A stretch of 64,000 nucleotides of DNA from Ruminococcus sp. (GCA_021200415.1 JAJQGO010000011.1:62001-126000); one strand, 5' to 3'. Positions 24,513-33,688 are shown, numbered from the stretch's first letter. Notes: a model not told the origin generated them from the letters alone. Numbers and translations are program-made.

Positions 24513-24545
24513 CACTCTCTCCTTTGATACGCATTGTATTACAGT

Positions 24546-24605
24546 ATTACGGCGATGCCGCGCAAAAGCTGCCTGTTGGTTTTGCTGTACGCAGTATCGC
24601 CTTAT
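24546..24605. repeat. Small palindromic intergenic repeat, copy 1
   Basis: Ends pair as TACGGCGATGCCGCGCA on the left with TACGCAGTATCGCCTTA on the right (imperfect inverted repeat). The inside reads AAAGCTGCCTGTTGGTTTTG, which matches the copies at 34056-34251 and 35868-35932. It is transcribed as the leader of the SGNH-like gene. Confidence 0.65.
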
Positions 24606-24606
24606 A

Positions 24607-24635
24607 ATTATAACCTCATTCCATTTTTTTTGCAA
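24607..24635 (-). promoter_or_regulatory. Promoter of the SGNH-like gene
   Basis: Minus strand: TTGCAA (24630-24635), 17 bases, TATAAT (24607-24612), immediately upstream of repeat copy 1. Confidence 0.75.
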
Positions 24636-24685
24636 TACCTTTCCGAACATTTTGTGCAGTATTTTCTTTTATCGAAATTATGGGC

Positions 24686-24725
24686 TTGCATATTCATGTA
24701 AAATAAGATATAATAGTATTATATC
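24686..24725 (+). promoter_or_regulatory. nadE promoter with palindrome over the -10
   Basis: TTGCAT (24686-24691), 17 bases, TATAAT (24709-24714). The -10 is part of GATATAATA-G-TATTATATC (24707-24725), a palindrome sharing its core with the one at metY. Confidence 0.75.
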
Positions 24726-24741
24726 GGAACGGAGGTTTATT

Positions 24742-26667
24742 ATGAAGGACGGATTTATTAAAATTGCTTGTGCGACTCCCCCTCTGAAGGTTGCCGACTG
24801 CGATTATAATACAGATAAAATCATTGAAATGATCATTGAAGCTCACTCAAAGGGCGTGAAAATAATATGCTTTCCTGAGCTTTCAATTACAGGCTACACC
24901 TGTGGGGATTTGTTTCTACAATCTGCGCTGGGATATTCGGCTGAAAGCAATCTCATCCGGCTTGCAGATGAAACGTCCTACTTGGAAATTGTTTCTATCG
25001 TCGGACTGCCTTTTTCATATATGGGTAAATTATATAACTGTGCAGCTGTTGTATACAAGGGAAAAATTCTCGGAATCGTGCCAAAGACAAATATCCCGAA
25101 TTACAGTGAATTTTACGAGGCACGATATTTCACTGCCGGATTTGAATCCGATTGCAGCATTTTAATTAACGGCAATGACACTCCTTTCGGCACCAATCAG
25201 ACTTTTGAATGCGATGAACTGCCCGAGCTGACCTTCGGCGTTGAAATATGCGAGGATTTATGGGTTGGAGACTCCCCTTCCGTCACGCTTGCGCAAAACG
25301 GTGCGTCAATCATTTTCAACCTCTCCGCCAGCGATGAAATTATAGGCAAATCAGACTACAGACGCACTATCGTAAAGGCAAAATCGGGAAGTCTGCTCTG
25401 CGCCTACGCATATGCTGATGCGGGAATCGGTGAGTCTACTCAGGATATGGTTTTCGCAGGTCACAATATTATTGCCGAAAACGGAACGCTTCTTGCCGAA
25501 TCGAAGCTGTTTGAGAGCGGACTGACTATAGCCGACATAGATGTACAGAAGCTTATTTCGGAGCGCAGACGTTCAAATACGTTCAGATACAAGGAGTCAA
25601 ATATTTTCTACGCAAATCGCTTTTCTATGAAGCTGACCGAAACGCGGCTTGAACGCAGCTTTCCGCAGCTGCCGTTTGTTCCCTCAGCAAAATCCGACCT
25701 GAATAAGCGATGCGAGGAAATTCTGAATATGCAGGCTGTGGGACTTATGACAAGACTTCGCCATATTGGCTGCAAAAATGTCGTTATCGGACTTTCCGGC
25801 GGACTTGATTCAACTCTTGCGCTTATTGTCACCGTTCACGCATTTGATATGCTAAAGCTCGACCGCAAGGGTATTCATGCTATTACTATGCCATGCTTCG
25901 GTACGACCGATCGAACGTATAATAACGCCTGCAAGCTTGCGTCGGCATACGGAGCTTCTCTTGAGGAAATCAATATCCGCGACAGCGTGAATCAGCACTT
26001 TGCCGACATCTCCCATAATCCCGAAATTCACGATGTCACCTATGAAAATTCACAGGCTCGTGAACGCACGCAAATTCTCATGGACAAGGCAAATCAGCTT
26101 GGCGGCATTGTGATAGGTACAGGCGATTTATCCGAGCTTGCGCTTGGCTGGGCAACCTACAACGGCGATCATATGTCCATGTACGCGGTCAATTCTTCCA
26201 TTCCAAAAACCCTCGTGCGCTGGCTTGTGAGCTATGAATCGGGCATATGCGGCGACTCTCTCAGAACAGTTCTTGTTGATGTACTTGATACGCCTGTCAG
26301 CCCTGAGCTTCTGCCGCCTGAAAAGGATGGTACAATTGCCCAGAAAACTGAGGATCTCGTAGGCCCCTATGAGCTGCACGACTTTTTCCTGTACTATATG
26401 ATGAGATTCGGATTTTCGCCATCGAAAATTTTCCGTATCGCCTGCATTTCATTTGAGGGGAAATATACTCCGCAGATCATTATGAAATGGGAGAAAAATT
26501 TTTATCGGAGGTTCTTCTCTCAGCAATTCAAACGCTCCTGTCTGCCGGACGGTCCAAAGGTCGGAAGTGTTACCCTTTCGCCAAGAGGAGATTGGCGTAT
26601 GCCCAGTGATGCTTCTGCTCATATATGGCTCAAAGAACTGGAAAATATTGAAAAAACTTTGCAATAA
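24742..26667 (+). CDS. nadE: Glutamine-dependent NAD+ synthetase
   Basis: A 641-residue two-domain enzyme that amidates nicotinate adenine dinucleotide to NAD+. The N-terminal nitrilase-type glutaminase has the Glu-Lys-Cys triad: Glu46 in FPELSITGYT, Lys115 in VPKTNIPNY and Cys170 in VEICEDLW. The C-terminal synthetase has the PP-loop VIGLSGGLDSTLAL (about residue 353) and the TGDLSELALGW motif. ATG 24742 follows GGAGGTT; an upstream in-frame extension has no ribosome-binding site and crosses the promoter. pyrE follows after 45 bases, perhaps in the same transcript. Confidence 0.96.
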   Translation: MKDGFIKIACATPPLKVADCDYNTDKIIEMIIEAHSKGVKIICFPELSITGYTCGDLFLQSALGYSAESNLIRLADETSYLEIVSIVGLPFSYMGKLYNCAAVVYKGKILGIVPKTNIPNYSEFYEARYFTAGFESDCSILINGNDTPFGTNQTFECDELPELTFGVEICEDLWVGDSPSVTLAQNGASIIFNLSASDEIIGKSDYRRTIVKAKSGSLLCAYAYADAGIGESTQDMVFAGHNIIAENGTLLAESKLFESGLTIADIDVQKLISERRRSNTFRYKESNIFYANRFSMKLTETRLERSFPQLPFVPSAKSDLNKRCEEILNMQAVGLMTRLRHIGCKNVVIGLSGGLDSTLALIVTVHAFDMLKLDRKGIHAITMPCFGTTDRTYNNACKLASAYGASLEEINIRDSVNQHFADISHNPEIHDVTYENSQARERTQILMDKANQLGGIVIGTGDLSELALGWATYNGDHMSMYAVNSSIPKTLVRWLVSYESGICGDSLRTVLVDVLDTPVSPELLPPEKDGTIAQKTEDLVGPYELHDFFLYYMMRFGFSPSKIFRIACISFEGKYTPQIIMKWEKNFYRRFFSQQFKRSCLPDGPKVGSVTLSPRGDWRMPSDASAHIWLKELENIEKTLQ

Positions 26668-26712
26668 AGATTGCAGAGATGTATAAATTCAAAACATATG
26701 GAGGTTAAAAAC

Positions 26713-27363
26713 ATGACTTACAAAGAAAGCTTTATTAAATTTATGGTGGATTGCGGAGTTCTTACATTTGGCGATTTCACTTTAAAAAGCGGCAGAAAAG
26801 CACCTTATTTTATTAACTGCGGCAACTATAAAACCGGCGGTCAGCTGGCTAAGCTCGGCGAATATTATGCTGAATGCATTCACGCAAATAATATTCCCGT
26901 TGAAACGCTTTTCGGCCCTGCGTATAAGGGAATTCCCCTTGCCGTTTCAGCTGTTGTGGCTCTCAGCAACAAGTTCGGCATTGATGTTTCCTACTGCTTC
27001 GACCGCAAGGAAATCAAAGACCACGGCGAAGGCGGAATGTTCGTGGGCAAAACTCTTACGGACGGCGAAAAGGTTGTGATTATTGACGACGTCATGACGT
27101 CAGGTAAGGCGCTCCGTGAAACTCTCCCCAAGCTGAAAGCAGTTGCAAACGTAGATGTGACAGGCATGGTTATTACTGTTGACCGCATGGAAAAGGGTAC
27201 GGGGGAAATGTCCGCTGTTCAGGAAGCAAAACGCGACTTTGATGTTGATGTTTACTCAATCGTAACAATTGAGGATATTATCGACGCCATTCGCAGCGGA
27301 ATTGTTTCTGGCGAGGAATATCTCGATAAAATGCTCGAATACAGAAATACATACGGTGTCTGA
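26713..27363 (+). CDS. pyrE: Orotate phosphoribosyltransferase
   Basis: A 216-residue enzyme that joins orotate to PRPP, giving OMP. The PRPP-binding signature VVIIDDVMTSGKALRE is present (about residues 118-133), with LKSGRKAPYFINCG near the N-terminus and GPAYKGIPLA. ATG 26713 has GGAGGTT upstream. It lies behind nadE instead of in the pyr operon at 54-63 kb; both enzymes belong to nucleotide cofactor supply and share PRPP-linked metabolism. Confidence 0.95.
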   Translation: MTYKESFIKFMVDCGVLTFGDFTLKSGRKAPYFINCGNYKTGGQLAKLGEYYAECIHANNIPVETLFGPAYKGIPLAVSAVVALSNKFGIDVSYCFDRKEIKDHGEGGMFVGKTLTDGEKVVIIDDVMTSGKALRETLPKLKAVANVDVTGMVITVDRMEKGTGEMSAVQEAKRDFDVDVYSIVTIEDIIDAIRSGIVSGEEYLDKMLEYRNTYGV

Positions 27364-27381
27364 TTCAAACATAAAAAAATT

Positions 27382-27409
27382 AAGTCCGGAGGCTCAGGCT
27401 TCCGGACTT
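27382..27409. terminator. Bidirectional terminator between pyrE and the unknown minus-strand gene
   Basis: AAGTCCGGA (27382-27390), ten-base loop, TCCGGACTT (27400-27409 region), flanked by A-run and T-run so that it works on both strands. Confidence 0.85.
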
Positions 27410-27414
27410 TTATG

Positions 27415-28569
27415 TTACCAGACTTTATAATCCTTAAGAGAAATTTTGTACGTCGTTCCGGGAATGAACAAATCCTTGGTTTCATGTCCTGCGGCATGAG
27501 CCTTTTTAAGCTCCCTGAATGCAGCGCTGTTTCCGACAATACGCATAACCTTTTCCTTTTCGGGCTTTTTGTTAAGATATTCAATGCAAACCTGCTGGAG
27601 ATAGAAATACGAACGAAGCTGCGTTTTCTTGAACTCAATGTTGGAGTCGTCCTGCATGAGGAAAAGGCTGTCCCCCTCCTGATAGCCCATAGTAAGCTTT
27701 GCAAGAATTTCGGGAATGAAAATTCTGATTTCAGCTGCAAGACCGATATTGCCTTCAGTAAATTTTTCAACCTGATCCATCATATTACGATAAGCTTCAG
27801 CTGAATCACATTCTTCCATAAGTGAAATAGTTTTCTTTGCAGCGTCAACAACAAACTGCTTTGTAAATGGGCACAAATCGTCCTCACGCTGAACACAAAT
27901 GGCGTACTGCTTTTCAGATACGAACTTTTCACAGTCCTCCCAAGAATCAATGTATTGTTTAAAATACTGACTGAGAGTTGCACATACTGTGTTGTTTATA
28001 CGAACTTCAATAACCTTTTTATCCTTATATCTTGCAAGGTAAATTCTTATCCAGTAATATTTTTTCGAACCAAGAAATTTTGGAATTTCGGATTTGATAA
28101 AATTTATGAGAGCAGTTGGCTTTTTTTCATCGCTTACACCAATTCTGACAATTGACTGAGCGTACATATCAAAATCATAATGCTGCAAAAGATAATTAAC
28201 TGAAACGTGAATAGGATTCTTCTTCTGCATGGATTGATTCAACGGATGCCAAACACCGCCGAGGAAAATCTCCACCGACATTCTCACAGCTTCATCTTCC
28301 GTTTTACCCTGCGAATCCACCGGTTCAATAATAGGCTCGTCAAAATCGTCATTCTTTATTATATAAATTATTTGCACCATATGAATATCATTATTCAGCT
28401 GAGTTCTGCCAACCTGAATGTCAATTGTAAAACCTTTCGGCAAAATAATGCAGTCATCATACAGAGTACCGTTAAGTTTACTATTCAGATAGTCGAGGGT
28501 CTGGTGCTTTATATCCTTTCCCTCATTTTCGATTTCAGCTTCTTTATTTTTCTTTTTAAAAATGGCCAC
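27415..28569 (-). CDS. Conserved-looking protein of unknown function
   Basis: A 384-residue soluble protein starting with GTG (28569) after AAGGAGA. The first 20 residues are charged (MAIFKKKNKEAEIENEGK). The rest alternates beta-rich segments (QLNNDIHMVQIIYIIKN, YYWIRIYLARYKDKKVIEV) with helices (FKQYIDSWEDCEKFV, TEGNIGLAAEIRIFIPEIL). It has no signal peptide, membrane span or known catalytic motif, and I do not recognise the family. It is the last gene behind the dockerin protein gene and prmA; the terminator at 27382-27409 follows. Confidence 0.75.
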   Translation of the reverse strand: MAIFKKKNKEAEIENEGKDIKHQTLDYLNSKLNGTLYDDCIILPKGFTIDIQVGRTQLNNDIHMVQIIYIIKNDDFDEPIIEPVDSQGKTEDEAVRMSVEIFLGGVWHPLNQSMQKKNPIHVSVNYLLQHYDFDMYAQSIVRIGVSDEKKPTALINFIKSEIPKFLGSKKYYWIRIYLARYKDKKVIEVRINNTVCATLSQYFKQYIDSWEDCEKFVSEKQYAICVQREDDLCPFTKQFVVDAAKKTISLMEECDSAEAYRNMMDQVEKFTEGNIGLAAEIRIFIPEILAKLTMGYQEGDSLFLMQDDSNIEFKKTQLRSYFYLQQVCIEYLNKKPEKEKVMRIVGNSAAFRELKKAHAAGHETKDLFIPGTTYKISLKDYKVW

Positions 28570-28618
28570 TTAAATCATTCTCCTTAAATTAAATTATATC
28601 AATATTATGCACAGCATA

Positions 28619-29587
28619 TTATTTACGTATAAGCTTAACAGCCGCCCAGCTCTCCTTAATATTGCTTTCGAGAGCTGTAAATCCCGAATTTTCGACAGCG
28701 TTCACAACCTCATCCATGCGCTCCTCGATTATGCCTGAAATTATTAAAATTCCCTGAGGTTTAAGATACCTGCCGAAAAAATTTCTCATTGCAATAAGAA
28801 CATCAGCAACAATATTAGCAGTAATTATATCATATTCGCCGTCGATTTCATTTGCAAGTGCTTCATCGGTTATTATGTTTCCACAATATGTATGATATTT
28901 TTCAGCAGAAATGTTATTTTTCAGCGCATTTTCCATTGCTGTATCTGCTGAATTTTGTTCAATATCTACAGCAACTGCACTGTCAGCTCCAAGAAGCATT
29001 GCGCCAATCGAAAGAATTCCGCTGCCGCAGCCAAGATCAAGCACCTTATCATCAGGCTTGATGACCTTTTCCATCAGCTCAAGGCAAAGACGAGTTGTGT
29101 GATGCTGACCCGTTCCGAAGCTCGACGCCGGATCAATTTCAAGTATGATTCGGTCGTCGGAATTGCTGTAATCCTCCCAGGAAGGCTTGATAACGAGCCT
29201 TTCGCCGACTTTAAGCGGCTTAAAATACTGCTTCCAGTTGTTTGCCCAATCCTCCTCACGTATGTTTGAAAATTCAGTTTCAAGGCGACCATAGCTACCA
29301 TCGGCGTCATTGGATTTCATTTTCGCAAGCATCGCCTTGATTGACTGCATCATATCCGCACCCTGAGAGTTTCCGGGCAGATACACAGTCACACAGGTTT
29401 CGCAGTTAGAAAGTCCCATTAAATCCTCATCTATATAATCCCATTGACCGTTTTTATTTTCAAGAAATTCGTTAAAATCTTCTGCATCTTTAATTACAAA
29501 TCCTTTTATTCCAATGTCCATGAGATTAGAACAAAGCAAATCAATTCCAGCTGTAGTGGTATAAATATTTAATTCAGTCCATTCCAT
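28619..29587 (-). CDS. prmA: Ribosomal protein L11 methyltransferase
   Basis: A 322-residue enzyme that trimethylates ribosomal protein L11. It has the N-terminal L11-recognition domain (MEWTELNIYTTTAGIDLLCS) and a SAM-dependent domain with the family signature DPASSFGTGQHHTTRLCLE, motif I VLDLGCGSGILSIGA and the NPPY-like ITANIVADVL. It lies 16 bases behind the dockerin gene, an unusual neighbour. Confidence 0.95.
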   Translation of the reverse strand: MEWTELNIYTTTAGIDLLCSNLMDIGIKGFVIKDAEDFNEFLENKNGQWDYIDEDLMGLSNCETCVTVYLPGNSQGADMMQSIKAMLAKMKSNDADGSYGRLETEFSNIREEDWANNWKQYFKPLKVGERLVIKPSWEDYSNSDDRIILEIDPASSFGTGQHHTTRLCLELMEKVIKPDDKVLDLGCGSGILSIGAMLLGADSAVAVDIEQNSADTAMENALKNNISAEKYHTYCGNIITDEALANEIDGEYDIITANIVADVLIAMRNFFGRYLKPQGILIISGIIEERMDEVVNAVENSGFTALESNIKESWAAVKLIRK

Positions 29588-29603
29588 AGGAATGCTCCTT
29601 TCG

Positions 29604-30722
29604 TCAGCTGCAAATGATTGACAAATATTTCAACACATCATTATTATCAACAACACCGTCATTGTTTAAATCAGCAGCTTCAATTTCGCTTTCAAGAAGA
29701 TATGAAATTCCATCCGGCAATTCCAATAAGCTTGAAAGATATTCATTTAAAAGCGCAAGGTCGAGCTTGTCAACTGAGCCATCATCGTTAATATCCCCCT
29801 TAGTAAGCGTGGTCTGAGTTCCGGCATATGTAAGATCGCTCATACTTATCCAACCCTTTTCCGCGCCAAGCTGAACGCAACCCATGCTTCCACTGAAGCT
29901 TGTTATTTTAACAATATATCCTTTCTGGACTGTTTCAATTACGCTTGAATTAGTCGATGCCGAGAAATAAATATTAACCGTTTTAGCTGATGCATAATAC
30001 TCACCCGTCTTGTATTTTGACGAATTTGTTGTAGTCGCAGTTGTTGTCGTCGTGGTCGTGGTTGTTGTCACAGTTGTCGTAGTCGTTGAAGTCGTGGTTG
30101 CGGCGGTGGTAGTTTGCGTTATTGAGCTTTGAGGAGCATTTTTTCCCGAAAAGACACGCAATTCAGTTATCGACGAAAGCGAATATGAGCTAAAAAGATC
30201 AGTATCGTCCTTTGCAGGGTCGATCATGTACACGTTTGAACCGTCAATACTCTCAATGAAAACCCAATGATTTCCAACATTGCAGACCATATAATACCCC
30301 TCATCGTTAATTGCCTTCATCTCAGCCGCTTTTCCGCTTTGAGTTGAAGATGTAAAGGTGTATTTTTTTACAAATTGAACATCCGGAACTACCTCTGTGA
30401 CTTTTGACCAGCTTGCAATTGCTCCGCCGGAAAAAGCGTTAATTGAATTTAAAGCTGTAACAAATGTTCCCGGGTTAAAAGAATCAGCGTCTTCCGCACC
30501 CGAATGCACAGCAAGTATGGCAATTGATGTGACAAGACAGCCCGACTGTGCCATAGTCTGGGTTGAATCTCCGAGAAGAATACTTCCCCAGCGGGAATCA
30601 TTCTGCCTCCATTTATAATAATCCTCTGCTGCCGAGGCTTTCAACGGATAAAAAAGTATTGCAATTAAGGAAACAGCAATAAATATGATACCAGTAAACG
30701 TTCTTTTTTTACAGCAATTCAT
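29604..30722 (-). CDS. Secreted C39-like peptidase with SH3 domain and type I dockerin
   Basis: A 372-residue secreted modular protein. The signal peptide ends near LKASAA. Residues about 35-190 form a C39-like cysteine peptidase domain: Cys in QSGCLVTSIAILA, His in GNHWVFIESIDG, and Asp in VYMIDPAKD. A Thr-rich linker (about 195-225) leads to a bacterial SH3 domain (VNIYFSASTNSSVIETVQKG, then EKGWISMSDLTY). The C-terminal 65 residues are a type I dockerin with two calcium loops, DINDDGSVDKLDL and DLNNDGVVDNNDV. Dockerins plug into cohesins on scaffoldins or the cell surface. Start ATG 30722 has GGAG six bases upstream. The cargo is a predicted peptidase, not a glycoside hydrolase. Confidence 0.88.
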   Translation of the reverse strand: MNCCKKRTFTGIIFIAVSLIAILFYPLKASAAEDYYKWRQNDSRWGSILLGDSTQTMAQSGCLVTSIAILAVHSGAEDADSFNPGTFVTALNSINAFSGGAIASWSKVTEVVPDVQFVKKYTFTSSTQSGKAAEMKAINDEGYYMVCNVGNHWVFIESIDGSNVYMIDPAKDDTDLFSSYSLSSITELRVFSGKNAPQSSITQTTTAATTTSTTTTTVTTTTTTTTTTATTTNSSKYKTGEYYASAKTVNIYFSASTNSSVIETVQKGYIVKITSFSGSMGCVQLGAEKGWISMSDLTYAGTQTTLTKGDINDDGSVDKLDLALLNEYLSSLLELPDGISYLLESEIEAADLNNDGVVDNNDVLKYLSIICS

Positions 30723-30853
30723 TTTAAACTCCATTCTGCCGATGTGAATACCAACGGCTGCTAAATTCGGTTTGAGTTGTCCAACGTTTCTCGTTACACA
30801 TAAATGTCCTATGTCCTGATTTCCAAATATCCGTAAATAACCTATTCAAATTT

Positions 30854-30882
30854 ATTATATCACATTTCACAAAGCACTGCAA
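30854..30882 (-). promoter_or_regulatory. Promoter of the dockerin-prmA transcript
   Basis: Minus strand: TTGCAG (30877-30882), 17 bases, TATAAT (30854-30859). A leader of about 125 bases precedes the gene. Confidence 0.75.
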
Positions 30883-30963
30883 GTGAATTTTATGTAAATA
30901 TTGTATATACTCATTTGTTGATTTTGCACAAAAGCGTATTTTAAAAATTGTATACTATAAAAT

Positions 30964-30990
30964 ATGCGCAGAATCAATGACTCCGCGCAT
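30964..30990 (-). terminator. Terminator of the acidic membrane protein gene
   Basis: ATGCGC at one end pairs with GCGCAT at the other, and the inner GAATC/GACTC segments also pair; the minus-strand tail is ATTTTATAG. Confidence 0.65.
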
Positions 30991-31003
30991 TATTTTAATT
31001 GAA

Positions 31004-31771
31004 TTAGCCTATATTACTGTCATTGCTGTCAGCTGTGTCTATTGTGTCATCTGTTTTTTTATTTTTCATAAGAACAAGTGTCAGAACTAAGCCAACAAGT
31101 CCGATAACGGCAACTGCAATTCCCACAAAGAAAATGTTCCTTGATGTAGTCGGGTCTGCGTCCTTGATTATCATGTCAGTGCAGTAAGCTTCAAGATAAT
31201 CCTCCAGATCCGAGTCAGTATATCCCATTGACTCAATATACTCATCTCTGTATTCTATGAGCTTATCATCATCGTATTCGGTAATAATTCCGGAAATATC
31301 GAGCTGCTGAGATGGGTAAGCGGGGAAATCTTCGTCAGTTGCTTCATCATCGTAGTACCATTCATAATAAGCTTCTTCAAAATCATACCAGTCATCGACC
31401 ATCTCGTCAAGCGTTTCAATCTGATCCTCGTCAGATGTTGCGTAAACCAGCGTCAGCGGCTCATATGTAGTTGTGCTGTCATAGAACCAATCCAAGTTGT
31501 ACGATTCGATGAGATAAAAGTTTGTTTCACTTGTTGTCTTTACACCGTAACGTGTTGTTGTTACCTCTTCGGTTGCAATGCAGTCGTAAACGTAATAGAT
31601 TTGACCATCAATCATAGCTTCATCTTCAAAATCAGACAATTCAGATTCGTTGAGTGAAACCGTTTTCCCGCTTATCGCAATCATTGCCTCTGAAGCGGAC
31701 ATACCAGCGAAAACAACGCCGATTATAAGAAGCACTGCAAAAAGAGTAGTTAAAAATTTCTTCGACTTCAT
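31004..31771 (-). CDS. Acidic membrane protein with large extracytoplasmic domain, unknown function
   Basis: A 255-residue protein with an N-terminal signal or anchor (FLTTLFAVLLIIGVVFAGMS), a very acidic, Tyr-rich outer region (WYDFEEAYYEWYYDDEATDE), and a C-terminal span (NIFFVGIAVAVIGLVGLVLT) with a short polar tail. No known domain is recognised. It starts at ATG 31771 after AAGGAG. It lies behind tsf with a hairpin in between, and no own promoter is apparent. Confidence 0.7.
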   Translation of the reverse strand: MKSKKFLTTLFAVLLIIGVVFAGMSASEAMIAISGKTVSLNESELSDFEDEAMIDGQIYYVYDCIATEEVTTTRYGVKTTSETNFYLIESYNLDWFYDSTTTYEPLTLVYATSDEDQIETLDEMVDDWYDFEEAYYEWYYDDEATDEDFPAYPSQQLDISGIITEYDDDKLIEYRDEYIESMGYTDSDLEDYLEAYCTDMIIKDADPTTSRNIFFVGIAVAVIGLVGLVLTLVLMKNKKTDDTIDTADSNDSNIG

Positions 31772-31798
31772 ATAAATTCTCCTTACATATTTAATTAA

Positions 31799-31820
31799 TG
31801 GGCACGTTAATATGTGCCCA
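31799..31820 (-). terminator. Hairpin after tsf
   Basis: TGGGCAC (31799-31805), eight-base loop, GTGCCCA (31814-31820). The minus-strand tail is only moderately T-rich, so it may be leaky into the next gene. Confidence 0.55.
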
Positions 31821-31826
31821 ATAATT

Positions 31827-32744
31827 TTACTTTATCATCTTAGCAACTTCGTCAGCCAGATTATCTTCCTTCTTTTCAACGCCCTCGCCGCGCTCATAGC
31901 GGATTACCTCAAGAACATTGATGAAGCCGCCGAGCTTCTTAGCCTCAGCATCAACATAGCCCTTAACGGAAAGCTTGTCGTCCTTTACGAATGACTGCTC
32001 AAGAAGGCAATTTTCGCTGTAGTACTTGCCAACCTTGCCCTCAACAATTTTAGCGCGAACCTGTTCAGGCTTAGATGCCATTTTGGGATCCTCTGCCATC
32101 TGTGCAAGCATGATTTCCTTTTCCTTTTCGATTACCTCAGCAGGAACCTCCTCGCGGCAGAGATAAGGTGCGTTAAGAGCAGCAGACTGCATCGCAACAT
32201 CCTTACCAATGTAAGCTACCTTGTCAGCGTCAAGATCTGTATCAAGCTTAACCATAACGCCAATGCTGCCGCCGTTGTGGATATAAGATGCGAGAACGCC
32301 TTCAAGTCTTACAAAGCGGCGAATAACGATATTTTCTCTGATTTTCATTCCTGCAAGCTCAGTAAGAACGTCGCCTACAGTTGAAGTGCCGCCGCTGATT
32401 GTCTGTGCCTTGAGATCCTCAACGTCTGCGGGATTTTTCTCAATAATTGTCTTTGCCACGTTGTTTACGAAGTTTTTAATATCGTCTGTATTTGCAGCAA
32501 AGTCGGTTTCTGTGTTTACTTCGAGAAGCACACCTGTATTGCCCTCAACAACAGCAGCTACGATGCCCTCTGCAGCAGCTCTGCCGCTTTTCTTAGCCTG
32601 TGTAGCAAGACCTTTTTCTCTCAGGAACTCCACAGCCTTATCCATATCGCCGTTTGTTTCCTCAAGAGCCTTTTTACAGTCCATCATGCCGACGCCTGTA
32701 GATTTCATAAGTTCCTTAATTTCCTGAACTGATACCTTAGCCAT
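31827..32744 (-). CDS. tsf: Translation elongation factor Ts
   Basis: EF-Ts, 305 residues, the nucleotide-exchange factor of EF-Tu. It has the N-terminal UBA-like domain (VSVQEIKELMKSTGVGMMDC), the signature VLLEVNTETDFAANTD, and the dimerisation and core subdomains. It follows rpsB, the usual order; an intrinsic terminator-like hairpin stands between them. Confidence 0.97.
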   Translation of the reverse strand: MAKVSVQEIKELMKSTGVGMMDCKKALEETNGDMDKAVEFLREKGLATQAKKSGRAAAEGIVAAVVEGNTGVLLEVNTETDFAANTDDIKNFVNNVAKTIIEKNPADVEDLKAQTISGGTSTVGDVLTELAGMKIRENIVIRRFVRLEGVLASYIHNGGSIGVMVKLDTDLDADKVAYIGKDVAMQSAALNAPYLCREEVPAEVIEKEKEIMLAQMAEDPKMASKPEQVRAKIVEGKVGKYYSENCLLEQSFVKDDKLSVKGYVDAEAKKLGGFINVLEVIRYERGEGVEKKEDNLADEVAKMIK

Positions 32745-32772
32745 TTTAAATAACCTCCAATAAATTATCGTA

Positions 32773-32804
32773 AAAAACCCGAATAATATATAATTCGGGT
32801 TTTT
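32773..32804 (-). terminator. Terminator or attenuator between rpsB and tsf
   Basis: AAAAACCCGAAT (32773-32784), loop, ATTCGGGTTTTT (32793-32804): a strong hairpin followed by T-run on the minus strand inside the rpsB-tsf operon. It would lower tsf relative to rpsB or be regulated. Confidence 0.85.
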
Positions 32805-32821
32805 ATTGTATTTTTTAATAA

Positions 32822-33574
32822 TTATTCAGCAGCTTCTGTTTCTGCAGCAGCCTCTTCAGCGGGAGCTTCCTGTGCAGCTTCACCCTTATCGTCGCCCTGT
32901 CTGCCTTCGATGATAGCATTAGCGATAGTGCCTGCGATAAGCTTTACAGCTCTGATTGCGTCGTCGTTTCCGGGGATTACGTAGTCAACCTCATCAGGGT
33001 CGCAGTTTGTATCTACGATTGCGACAATCGGAATATTGAGCTTCTTAGCCTCAGCAACAGCAATCTTTTCCTTTCTCGGGTCAACAATAAAGAGTGCTGA
33101 AGGGAGCTTCTTCATAGTCTTAATACCGCCGAGGAACTTCTCGAGCTTTTCGATTTCGAGATTGAGCTTTACAACTTCCTTCTTCGGGAGGAGATCGAAT
33201 GTGCCGTCCTCTTCCATAGTATGGAGCTGTTCAAGTCTTTTTATTCTTGTCTGAATTGTCTTGAAGTTTGTGAGCATACCGCCGAGCCATCTTGCGTTTA
33301 CGTAATGTGCGCCGGCACGTGTAGCCTCTTCCTTAACGGAATCGCCTGCCTGTTTCTTTGTACCTACAAACAGAACCTCGCCGCCCTCTGCTGAGAGATC
33401 GCGAACGAACAGATAAGCTTCTTCAAGCTTCTTAACTGTTTTCTGAAGGTCGATGATGTAAATTCCGTTTCTTTCTGTGAAAATGTACGGTGCCATTTTC
33501 GGGTTCCATCTTCTTGTCTGGTGTCCGAAGTGAACGCCTGCCTCAAGAAGCTGTTTCATTGATACTACTCCCAT
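32822..33574 (-). CDS. rpsB: 30S ribosomal protein S2
   Basis: S2, 250 residues. Family features are the start [33 protein letters not shown]-like sequence, the [14 protein letters not shown] region and [14 protein letters not shown]. The C-terminus has an Ala/Glu-rich extension (about residues 232-250). ATG 33574 follows AAGGAGG. It is the first gene of rpsB-tsf. Confidence 0.98.
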   Translation of the reverse strand: MGVVSMKQLLEAGVHFGHQTRRWNPKMAPYIFTERNGIYIIDLQKTVKKLEEAYLFVRDLSAEGGEVLFVGTKKQAGDSVKEEATRAGAHYVNARWLGGMLTNFKTIQTRIKRLEQLHTMEEDGTFDLLPKKEVVKLNLEIEKLEKFLGGIKTMKKLPSALFIVDPRKEKIAVAEAKKLNIPIVAIVDTNCDPDEVDYVIPGNDDAIRAVKLIAGTIANAIIEGRQGDDKGEAAQEAPAEEAAAETEAAE

Positions 33575-33592
33575 TGTGTAGTCCTCCTTAAA

Positions 33593-33685
33593 TTGGTTAA
33601 AAAATTATCCTCCGCTGACTTAATTGCAGGCGACGCTCATATGAAGCGCACCGAGCCGCAAATAGTACAAGCGTGCGAATTCTTT
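33593..33685 (-). promoter_or_regulatory. Structured leader of rpsB
   Basis: Between promoter and rpsB lies a GC-rich stretch in an AT-rich gap. CGCACGC and GCGCTTC/GAGCGTCGC segments can pair into stems. It is a candidate site for S2 autoregulation, inferred only from composition and position. Confidence 0.4.
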
Positions 33686-33688
33686 AAT

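Noticed and set aside
30000-30120. GTTGTCGTCGTGG-like repeats as minisatellite or CRISPR
   Set aside because: They are codons of the Thr-rich linker of the dockerin protein; no spacers or regular units.
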